From assembly GCA_958450365.1 (NCBI GenBank), contig CAUEEP010000924.1:62001-126000 (forward strand): a stretch of DNA of 64,000 nt, written 5' to 3'. The notes below the pieces were generated by a model. That model ran no database searches and was not told the origin of the DNA. It worked only from the letters and a program-made list of their open reading frames with translations. Source of the DNA: Mesorhabditis belari. Lineage: Eukaryota; Nematoda; Chromadorea; Rhabditida; Rhabditidae. Below, in pieces: positions 17,454 to 27,000 of this stretch; the stretch's first letter is position 1, and the number at the start of each line of letters is the position of its first letter. The translations under genes were made by a program, and so were the position numbers.

Positions 17454-18807
17454 TTAAAGATTCTCTTTTCGACGACACACTCGACTTCCGAGCGGTTTCG
17501 GGAAAGCGTCACCGATCAAAACGGGCTTCCATTGCTCTTTTGAGATCTCTTTTGTTTGAACAATGATCTAGAAAATTAAAAGATAAACAAATCGATCGAA
17601 CAAATCGAACAAATCGATCGAAACAAATCGAAAATGAAAAAAACAAGATCTATAAAAGATTGCTATAGATTTCTTTAAAAGATTTCTTTAAAGGATTTCT
17701 ATAAAAGATTTCTATAAAGGATTTCTTTAAAGGATTTCTTTAAAGGATTCCTTTAAAGGATTCTTTTAAAGGATTTCTATAAAGGATTTCTATAAAAGAT
17801 CTCTATAAAGGATTTCTATAAAGGATTTCTTTAAAGGATTCCTTTAAAGGATTCCTTTAAAGGATTTCTTTAAAGGATTTCTTTAAAGGGTTCCTTTAAA
17901 GGATTTCTATAAAGGATTTCTTTAAAGGATTTCTTTAAAGGGTTCCTTTAAAGGATTCCTTTAAAGGATTTCTTTAAAGGATTCCTTTAAAGGATTTCTA
18001 TAAAAGATTTCTATAAAAGATCTCTATAAAGGATTTCTATAAAGGATTTCTTTAAAGGATTTCTATAAAAGATTTCTATAAAAGATCTCTATAAAGGATT
18101 TCTATAAAAGATTTCTTTAATAGGTTTCTTTAATAGGTTTCTTTAAAGAATTTCTATAGAACATTTCTATAAAAGCTTTCTACAGCTCTTACAGCTTCTA
18201 TAGAACATTTCTATAGAAGTTTTTCTTCAGACTTTTCTTCTACACTTACGCATTTATGTTGATCACACGGTTTCCCATCAGAGCCACCACAAATTTTGAT
18301 TAACTCTAAATAATTCTGCTTAATCATTGCTTAATCAATTACAATTTTGCTTAATCATTTCCATTTTTCAGCATTTAATTTCCAGGATTATTCAATCTCA
18401 ATTCTAACTATCTTGATCGACTTTGTTGAATTCGGAGAAAGCCGTTTTTCTTCGAGCGGCTCCCGAAGAACCGAAATTGACCGGAAATTCGAGCTAAACG
18501 CAAGATTGTTTAAATTTTTGAAAAACAAGGCTTAAATTGTTCAAGGCTTAAATTGTTGAAAAACAATGCAAAAATCTGCAAGTTGATAGCTAGAAATTGA
18601 TGGCTGTTTCTCTTTTCTTCAAAAACATTTTCCAACCAACTTAGCCAAACTTCTCACCTCGACCATTCCATTGCGATCAACGGAGAGAACCTGAACGCAG
18701 AATATTTTAATATAATATTTTTTCTGGATTTTCCCAACCTCACATAGATCCGGAAAATCTGCTACAATTAAAGCAAAGAGAAGCGAAATTAAATAGAGAA
18801 ATTTCAT
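17454..18807 (-). CDS. Small secreted protein of unknown function, 5 exons
   Basis: Minus strand exons: 18739-18807, 18658-18690, 18409-18493, 18250-18305, 17454-17567, with matching phases throughout (118 residues). Residues 1-16 (MKFLYLISLLFALIVA) form a clear signal peptide with no other membrane segment. The mature part has short cysteine motifs (ICGGSDGKPCDQHKC, SRVC) and basic patches (AARRKTAF, CRRKENL). That fits a small disulfide-containing extracellular or luminal protein. I do not recognise the family. The 5-exon agreement of phase is the main reason to call it real. Donors include GTTGGG and GTTAGA, which are weaker than the usual GTAAG. Its last intron is filled by a 12-bp minisatellite. 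Confidence 0.65.
17650..18190 (+). repeat. 12-bp minisatellite in the secreted-protein gene
   Basis: About 42 copies of AAAGGATTTCTT / AAAGATTTCTAT / AAAGGATTCCTT. It lies entirely within the last intron. Confidence 0.92.
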
Positions 18808-18957
18808 TCTTCAATATGACAAAAGCTTTTGAAAGAGTTTATAAAGTCGATTTATAAACAAAATCTTCAAATTGCTTTCATCAAAAACCAGAACTGAAGC
18901 TTCTTTTGACTGTTTTTAAAAAGAGAAAGTTTATTTTTTAAATCAACTAATGCGTCT

Positions 18958-19388
18958 GGCAAAAAAGGGGGCTTATTGGCGCTTATTGGCGCTTATTGGC
19001 TCACAAAAAGGGGGCTTATTGGCGCTTATTGGCGCACAAAAAGGGGGCTTATTGGCGCTTATTGGCGCACAAAAAATGGCGCTTATTGGCGCACAAAAAA
19101 GGCGCTTATTGGCGCACAAAAAAAGGAGCTTATTGGCGCTTAATGGCGCACAAAAAAGGAGGCTTATTGGCGCTTAAGGGGCACAAAAAGGGGGCTTATT
19201 GGCGCACAAAAAAGGGAGCTTATTGGCGCACAAAAAAGGGCGCTTATTGGTGCATAAAAAAGGGGCTTATTGGCGCTTATTGGCGCACAAAGAAGGGGGC
19301 TTATTGGCGCTTATTGGCGCACAAAAAAGGGGGCTTATTGGCGCACAAAAAAGGGACCTTATTGGCGCTTATTGGCGCACAAGAAAGC
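18958..19388 (+). repeat. Minisatellite of GCTTATTGGCGCACAAAAAA units
   Basis: Variable 11 to 32-bp units made from GCTTATTGGC and GCACAAAAAAGGGG blocks. Poly-A length differences shift the frame, which explains overlapping open frames here. Confidence 0.9.
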
Positions 19389-19765
19389 GCGCCAACGCAT
19401 CTGCTTTTCTTTTAAAAGACAGCTACTGTATCTGATTGTACGCGAAGAGAAATACGGTAAACCAATGATTTCCATAGAAAACTTAAATCATAGTTATGTT
19501 ATGAATAGTTTTATAGTTTAAAGGAAGCATAGTTCCTTTAAACTATAAAATCCAATTGTTCGGCTGAGTGAAAAAGCTCGATAATCACCGTATTGCCTCA
19601 AAACGAAGCCGCACAAAAACTGATAAAGCCCCGACATCCAATTTTACCATCCACAAATCAAATTTCGTTTATTTCTAGAGATTTGCCTATGCAAATTCTG
19701 CCAAAGTTCTAGAAATTTTAGTTAAAAACCAATTTGGTGTAACTTTTTGCCGCTCAAGTGATTCG

Positions 19766-20108
19766 ATGGAGCTTCAGTTCAGTGCAGAGATGGAGCTTCA
19801 GCTCAGTGCAGCGATGGAGCTTCAGCTCAGTGCAGAGATGGAGCTTCAGCTCAGTGCAGGGATCAGCTCAGTGCAGCGATGGAGCTTCAGCTCAGTGCAG
19901 CGATGGAGCTTCAGCTCAGTTCAGTATCAGTTCAGTGCAGCGATGGAGCTTCAGCTCAGTGCAGTGATGGAGCTTCAGCTCAGTTCAGCGATGGAGCTTC
20001 AGCTCAGTGCAGCGATGGAGCTTCAGCTCAATGCAGCGATGGAGCTTCAGCTCGATGCAGCGATAGAGCTTCAGTTCAATTCAGTATCATTTCAGTGCAG
20101 CTTCTATT
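19766..20108 (+). repeat. 24-bp minisatellite
   Basis: About 13 copies of a 24-bp unit with GATGGAGCTTCAGCTCAGTG, with two partial units (19860-19875, 19920-19935). The inner AGCTTCAGCT is palindrome-like. Confidence 0.9.
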
Positions 20109-20587
20109 GGAGTGGCCAATAAGTAATTGCAATACGCCAGTCGATTGTTTCAATTTTCAAAAGCAAACCAGATTACGACAGTTTTTCGATGAGTCAAATC
20201 TAAGTCAAATCTATGACAAATCTAAGTCACATCTAAGCCACGTCTAAGCCAAAGCTAGGCCACATCTAAGTCAAATCTAACAACGGAAATTTTACCGTAA
20301 ACTATAGGCAATACCCCTTCGAGCTTTTCAACTTTCAAAAGGAAACCAAACCAGAGAAACTATCGTTTTTCGATTTTTTAGAAAAGCTGGCAATTTTGGC
20401 TGCCAAGGCAATGGCAATGTTTTCTCTAAAATCGAACTTCAATTATCTAGTTGATTGTCAATTTTCTTGTGTATTTACCTCTAGAATTTGTGTCAATTTT
20501 CTTGTATTGAGAAGCTTCTTGTGAAATCGCTAGAAATTGTAGCATTTAAGCCATCTTTCTCATGTTTTTTTTCTCAATATTTTCATC

Positions 20588-20730
20588 TATATTAAGATTT
20601 ATTGATAAACCTAAGAATTTTCATAGAAATTGTCATCAAGAAAATGTTGAAAAATGAGAAATAGACACAAAAATGTTGGCCACCGGTGAAAAGCACCATT
20701 TCTTTTTGTTGTGAAAGTTTTGTTGGTAAT
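20588..20730 (+). repeat. Left copy of a 143-bp direct repeat flanking a LINE fragment
   Basis: TATATTAAGATTTATTGATA to GTTTTGTTGGTAAT. The same 143 bp occurs at 21390-21532 with one visible difference (G or A near 20657). Between them is only the LINE fragment, so this looks like a target-site duplication. Confidence 0.85.
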
Positions 20731-21389
20731 CCATATCAAAGCTTCTTTTGTTTCTAGCCGTATTCTCAAATCAATTGTTCATCCTAACCTAAACTCTTAC
20801 CGCAAATGCTTGACGACTTATATCCGGCCCATCTTAGAATATGCTTCTATTGTTTGGTCTCCCCGCGCACAAGTCTTTATTGAACGCTTGGAGAAAATTC
20901 AGAGGAGGTTCACAAAAGTCGCTTTATGGAAAATTGACTATTCTAAATATTCTAGCTTTACTTATGAGGAGAGACTTGCTTTTTTTGAACTAAAAACTTT
21001 ACAGCATCGTCGCTTTGTCATTGATTTAGTCGAAACTTTCAAAATCCTCCGTTGTAAACAGATTAGCCCTTTGTTTATAGACTTTTTCAAATTTAAACCG
21101 CGGTCAGGGCCCAGAAGTGGCTCATTCCTTTTGCAAATTCCCTTTGCTTCCAATGCCTCTTTATCAAATTCATTTCCCGTTAGAGCCGCTAGATTATGGA
21201 ACTTGCTCCCAAACGACATACGAGAAATTCAGTCGCTTTTCATATTCAAGAAACGTATCGATGCTTTAGATCTAGTGGCTCTTTGCCGTAAGTAATTGGC
21301 TTATTGATTTCAGTATGTATTGTATGATTAAGTATCACTGTGCATTTCTCTATGATTTCTTTCACTTTATCGTTTGAATAAAGTATTAT
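20731..21389 (+). mobile_element. 5'-truncated non-LTR retrotransposon (LINE)
   Basis: The open frame 20711-21295 encodes the C-terminal end of a LINE reverse transcriptase. It includes YIRPILEYASIVWSP, FIERLEKIQRRFTK and FPVRAARLWNLLP, conserved after the RT domain in Jockey/CR1-type elements. The catalytic YADD region and endonuclease are absent. The frame is unbroken to its stop. A polyadenylation signal (AATAAA at 21377) and a TATTATTAT tail end the element. The upstream ATG of the frame lies in the flanking duplication, so the protein start is not meaningful. Confidence 0.85.
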
Positions 21390-21532
21390 TATATTAAGAT
21401 TTATTGATAAACCTAAGAATTTTCATAGAAATTGTCATCAAGAAAATGTTGAAAAATGAAAAATAGACACAAAAATGTTGGCCACCGGTGAAAAGCACCA
21501 TTTCTTTTTGTTGTGAAAGTTTTGTTGGTAAT
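21390..21532 (+). repeat. Right copy of the 143-bp direct repeat
   Basis: See 20588-20730. It begins immediately after the 3' tail of the LINE fragment. Confidence 0.85.
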
Positions 21533-21638
21533 ACAAAAATTTCAAAAAATGCTTAGGCAAGAAAGAAATATTTAAAGAAAAGAAAGAAAAGAAAGAAAAG
21601 CAATTAAACATTTTGAAAGGTTGTTAAAGAGTAAATTC

Positions 21639-22181
21639 GGGAGTGGGACAAATGCGAGCTTTTTTTTGCGCACCCGGACATTTGCGCACCTTTTTTTCCG
21701 CACCTTGCCCATTAGCGCACCTTTTTTCGCGTTTTAAAAAAGCTCTAAAAAGCTAAAAAGCTCTAAAAAGCTAATATTAACCAATTTCTATTCCAAAAGT
21801 TGCTTTTTCTAGGTAATTTTAGGGCGTAGAATCGAAATTTTGGCATATCAGAGCGTGTGGAACCAATTTGAAAGACAAAACGGCTAGATCAAATTACTCA
21901 AATTACGATCAAATCAAAATTGTCGATTTTTCTCTTTGTATAACTCCGTCCTTTCGCTTCCACAAGCTCTGATATGCCAAAATTTCGATTCTACGCCCTA
22001 AAATTACCTAGAAAAACAACTTTTGGAATAGAAATTGGTTAATATTAGCTTTTTAGAGCTTTTTAGCTTTTTAGAGCTTTTTTAAAACGCGAAAAAAGGT
22101 GCGCTAATGGGCAAGGTGCGGAAAAAAAGGTGCGCAAATGTCCGGGTGCGCAAAAAAAAGCTCGCATTTGTCCCACTCCCG
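21639..22181. mobile_element. Fold-back MITE, family D
   Basis: Long near-perfect inverted arms of about 200 bp: GGGAGTGGGACAAATGCGAG at the left and its complement at the right end, with AATTTTAGGGCGTAGAATCG inner arms. No coding capacity. A second copy at 26899-27416 sits inside a Tigger element. Confidence 0.88.
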
Positions 22182-22534
22182 TAAATTTCAATAAAAAAAA
22201 ACGAAATTTCCCTTTTGCACCGTAAAATTTGCATGAATACTATTGTTTTCATTTTTTTTTTTTTTTTTTTGTAAACCTGTACACGTTTGGGATGATTTTC
22301 AAAAGTAAATTATAATAAAATTTTCGAAATAATAAGAAAATTTAGTTTCTTGTCAAGTTTTCCAAGAGATTTTTCCCCTTGTATGGCTTGATTTCCGAGT
22401 AATATGAGAGGAGGAAATCTTTCAAATTCTCTCGAGAAGTTTCATTGCCCGAACAATTCTGACAGAGGAAATTCGCCGGGAAGAGGTATCTGAAAATGGG
22501 GAAATCTTTTTCAATCTATATAAAACAATATAGA

Positions 22535-23148
22535 AGGCAAGTGTCCGTTTGTCTGTCCGTTTGTCTGTCTGTTTGTCTGTCCGTTTGTCCCCCCGTTTGT
22601 CTGTCTGTTTGTCTGTCCGTTTGTCCCCCCGTTTGTCTGTCCGTTTGTCCCTCCGTTTGTCTGTCTGTTTGTCTGTCCGTTTGTCCCCCGTTTGTCTGTC
22701 CGTTTGTCTGCCCGTTTGTCTGCCCGTTTGTCTGTCCGTTTGTCTGTCCGTTTGTCTGTCCGTTTGCCTGTCCGTTTGCCTGTCCGTTTGTCTGTCTGTT
22801 TGTCTGTCTGTTTGTCTGCCCGTTTGTCTGCCCCTTTGTCTGTCCGTTTGTCTGTCTGTTTGTCTGTCCGTTTGTCTGCCCCTTTGTCTGTCCGTTTGTC
22901 TGTCTGTTTGTCTGTCTGTTTGTCTGCCCGTTTGTCTGTCCCCTTGTCTGTCCGTTTGTCTGTCCGTTTGTCTGTCTGTTTGTCTGCCCGTTTGTCTGCC
23001 CCTTTGTCTGTCCGTTTGTCTGTCCGTTTGTCTGTCCGTTTGTCCCCGTTTGTCTGCCGTTTGGTTGCCTGTGTCCGTTTCTGTCTTTGTCCCCGGTTTG
23101 TCCGTTTGTCTGTCCGTTTGTCTGTCTGTTTGTCTGTCCGTCTGTCAC
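22535..23148 (+). repeat. Long 12-bp minisatellite
   Basis: About 50 copies of TGTCTGTCCGTT with TGTCTGTCTGTT, TGTCTGCCCGTT and TGTCCCCCCGTT variants. Because the unit is 12 bp and free of stops, four reading frames stay open for about 600 bp. These are not genes. Confidence 0.95.
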
Positions 23149-23308
23149 ACAAACTTTTCTCAGAGTTTGGAATTTAGGAGTGCGCTTTTTTTACGTTAAA
23201 TAGAAATTCTAGTGGTATGTCCCTAAATAATGAAAGAATTTCATCGGGTACTAAAAAGTTAGAAAACCACTAAAGAATCCTCTTTTTAACTCCGTGGTCT
23301 TTGGAAGG

Positions 23309-23385
23309 GAGTGGTCGAGGCGGTTAGAGTCCTGTCTACAAAACGACCGCCCCAATTATGTGACGGGTTCGTTTCCCATCCACTC
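23309..23385 (+). other. tRNA-like sequence
   Basis: GAGTGG at 23309-23314 pairs with CCACTC at 23380-23385. GGTCGAGGCGGTTAGAG resembles an A box and GGGTTCGTTTCC a B box. The D and anticodon arms are weak and the T loop (TTCGTTT) is atypical. Probably a tRNA-derived element rather than a working tRNA. Confidence 0.45.
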
Positions 23386-23614
23386 GAACCTTTTTGCTAA
23401 TTGTTGAATATCTTTAGAGAATTGTTTTTAAATAATTGTATCTTTTTAAATAACCAAAGTTATTGTAGAATCTTTGAATTACTGTAGACCAAAGTTCAGT
23501 ATTTCTTGGGTTCTTTTGGCTGGGACTTATCTTGTATTTGAGCCGGGACTTATTTGAGCTCAAAAGCGTAAACTCAGCCTCTCTAGCAGACGCAGTTTTT
23601 CTTTTTTGACAATT

Positions 23615-23862
23615 CCAATGGCTCTAGACTCCTTCCAATGGCTCTAGACTACTTCTAATGGCTCTAGACTACTTCCAATGGCTCTAGACTACTTCTAATG
23701 GCTCTAGACTCCTTCCAATGGCTCTAGACTACTTACAATGGCTCTAGACTCCTTCCAATGGCTCTAGACTACTTCCAATGGCTCTAGACTACTTCCAATG
23801 GCTCTAGACTCCTTACAATGGCTCTAGACTACTTACAATGGCTCTAGACTACTTCTGACGAA
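23615..23862 (+). repeat. 20-bp minisatellite
   Basis: About 12 copies of AATGGCTCTAGACTACTTCC with A/C variants. It lies just beyond the last clear QSOX exon on the minus-strand 3' side. Confidence 0.92.
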
Positions 23863-24029
23863 ACGGCAAAGAACTAGTGTGCCAGAAATGGTGTGTTTAC
23901 ATTGCGAAAATCAAAGAAAATCCATTTCCAAGGTTAATGGGCTTAAAAAAAGTCCACTAAACAACTTGAAAAAACAATTTTCCAATCAGAATTCAAATTT
24001 CACGATCTCGCCAACGACTTTAAGCTCAC

Positions 24030-27000
24030 TTTGGGAATTTTGGATCTTCCGTATCTCTTCCCATCAAACGTTTATTCACTCGATTGTGCGCTTCCCACAA
24101 ATAAAGGAAAACATCCTCACGGGTTTTCACCTGGAAATTTCGATATACAAAAGCCGCATTTATATTTATAATTTTTCTTACATTGTCCTCAATTTTGAAA
24201 GATTTCGTCGCCATTCGAAGGAAATGTTCTCGACAATGGAGACATCCGAAGAAATTCCCGACCCAGTCGCGAATCGCGTGAAGAATTGGAAGCGGATGGA
24301 AATCGGCGCCTGTCAATTTTTTGATCGTTTAGAGAAAATGATACAAATTGATGCTGGAAATTGGATAAAGTGTTTTAACTGAGAATCGACAACAGTTGTC
24401 TGTTGGAAAATCGAAATTGGTTCAGTTGTCTGTTGGAAAATCGTGTATAAGTTGTCAACAAATCGGACTTCAAAAGCTCTTTGATTAAAAATTGATTTTA
24501 CAAATGTTGAATGCATCAAATGAAGCACGGTTTTGGAAAGGTCATTGAAAAGATTTAGATTTTTGGAAAGATGATTAGAAAGATCATTGGCTACAAATCG
24601 GCTTGGCCAACAAATCGGCTTGGCCAACAAATCGGCTTGGCCAACAAATCGGCTTGGCCAACAAATCGGCTTGGCCAACAAATCGGCTTGGCCAACAAAT
24701 CGGCTTGGCCAACAAATCGGCTTGGCTTTTCAAAATCTCTTAAAAGCCATTTTTTTGTGAAAACTTATATCTAGATCTCATTTGATTCAGCCACCATTTT
24801 TAAAAACCACTTTTTCCAAAACATTTGGTTATTGAGTTATTGCAGGCGTTAATTGCAGGCGTTTTCAGTATTTTCGAAAATTTGTACACGCCAGAAAGCT
24901 ACCGTAATCCTAACTTTACCAACTTAGCGCTCTGTATTTGATAAAACTCGTTCTTCACTCACTATTTGCCCCTTGTCTATAAGCCGTTACAGAAATCGTA
25001 TGGAAAGTCGTCCAGAGTCCACACGTGTATCCTCTATATTGTGGAGTGGAGCCCTTGCAGTGATCCCATTCGGCTGTCGTTGGGAAAGGACTGCCGGAGT
25101 CACTCTGAAAACAATGCTATTGTTGTTGTTGCTAAAAACATATTGTTCTTGTTGTTATTCTTAGAAAAAAGAAAGAAAAAATCCTTTCCACCCCACCTCA
25201 GCATCGAGAAACTCTTTCTGCCAATCCTCCACGGGAATCGACTTATCGAGCCCTCGTTTCTCCAAAAATTCCCTCAATCGCATGAAGACGCGAACGGCTC
25301 TCGTGGATCGGTCAAGGGTACTCTAAATTGACAGAATGCTATATATTGCTATATATTTATAAAATTTCTAAAATATTCAACCGAACTTCATTCGATTACC
25401 TCATTATGTCCTCCATCGGGGCTTGTTGTAGTTGGGAAATGATCGGAAAGCGCGTTCAAGAATTGGTACAAAGCAGTCAGATTGTTTCCATGAAGTGGGG
25501 TACCGTTTCTGGCTAAATATGAGAATTTACAGGTTACCAGCCGAAGAGCTCGCTAAATAGCGGGTTTTTCTAGTCGGGCGTCCGAGGCGGCGTGGCGCAG
25601 TCGGGAGCGCGCTTGTCTGTCTGTCTGGCCCGCAGTCCCGGCCCCCCCCCCCCCCCCCCCCGCCCCCCGCCGCGGCCCCACGGACCACCGCAGCCCCCAG
25701 CCCCGGCCCCGGCGGCCCCCCGGCCGGGCCCCCACGGCCCCCCGCAGACCCCCGCCCGCAGACCCCCCGCAGACCACCCGCAGACCCCACGGCCACCGCA
25801 GATCCCCCGCAGACCCCCACGGACCACCGCAGACCCCCACGGACCACCGCAGACCCCCACGGACCACCGCAGACCCCCACGGACCACCGCAGACCCCCAC
25901 GGACCACCGCAGACCCCCACGGACCACCGCAGACCCCCACGGACCACCGCAGACCCCCCCGGCCCCCGCAGACCCCCCCCGGCCCCCGCCCCCGGCCGCC
26001 CGGCCCGCCCCGCCCCCCGGCGCCGACCCCCGGGCCCCCCCCGCCCCCCGGGGCGGACCCCCGCAGACCCCCACGGACCACCGCAGACCCCAGGCCACCG
26101 CAGACCCCCACGGACCACCGCAGACCCCCACGCCCCGCAGACCCCCCACGGACCACCGCAGACCCCGGACGCAGCCCCCGGCACCCGCCCCCGGCCCCCG
26201 CAGACCCCCCACGGACCACCGCAGACCCCCACGGCCGCAGACCCCGCAGACCCCCCACGGACCACCCGCAGACCCCCCGGGACCACCGCAGACCCCTCGC
26301 GGACCACCCGCAGACCCCCCCGTAGACCCCCGCAGATCCCCCCGCAGACCACCGCAGACCCCCACGGACCACCGCAGACCCCCGCAGAACCCCCGCAGAC
26401 CCCCTGCAGCCCCGGGTTCGACACCCCATAATGCCGCTCAACCTTGACTTTTTAATTTTTTTTTAAATGACACAATTATATCATATTTTAATACTTTAGA
26501 AACTTTCAGACTTTCCGGTTTTTGGCCCAAAGACGGCCGGGAAAAAGCTCGTACAGACGCACAGACAGGCGCTGCTCTTTTACCTAGTAGATAACCAGCT
26601 ATAAATAAACTATCAGATAAGACTCAAATTATGGGACCGATACTATTACCGGTTTCTCTGTAGAGAGCGTATCTCATCGCTTTCAACATATCCACTTCGG
26701 AGACGAAGTACAATGGTCGACACCTGAATGTCTTTTGTTAAAAATATTCTTTGCTAAAGTTTTCTGAATAAAGTCGAACTTCGATAAGGTAAACTTCGAT
26801 ATAACGAACACTTTGTTGAATAAGTTACCGTATATTTCATCTCCATATTTGCTAAAATATGGCAAAGCAAAATGGATTACTGCTTTTTGACTGGATATGG
26901 GAGTGGGACAAATGCGACCTTTTTTTTGCGCACCCGGACATTTGTGCACCTTTTTTTCCGCACCTTGCCCATTAGCGCACCTTTTTTCGCGTTTTAAAAA

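Noticed and set aside
22496..23203. Long open frames on both strands (over 200 residues)
   Set aside because: They are translations of a 12-bp minisatellite without stops. Several frames are open at once and the peptides are pure Cys/Val/Leu or Thr/Asp/Gln repeats.
23309..23385. A functional tRNA
   Set aside because: The acceptor arms pair, but the D and anticodon arms are weak and the T loop is not canonical. Kept only as tRNA-like.
23879..24382. Plus-strand frame of 167 residues with a CLHC motif
   Set aside because: It overlaps two QSOX exons on the other strand, which have splice phases and conserved motifs. The plus frame crosses their introns.
23615..24728. CRISPR-like arrays (regular short repeats)
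   Set aside because: Units are directly adjacent with no unique spacers, and the context is eukaryotic.
24905..24940. A 12-base QSOX micro-exon (AGCGCTAAGTTG)
   Set aside because: Joining it in the required phase gives an in-frame TAA. The neighbouring exons join correctly without it.
25527..26441. Gly/Pro/Arg-rich open frames of 270-304 residues
   Set aside because: GC-rich 20-bp array with few stop codons by composition. It lies in a QSOX intron.
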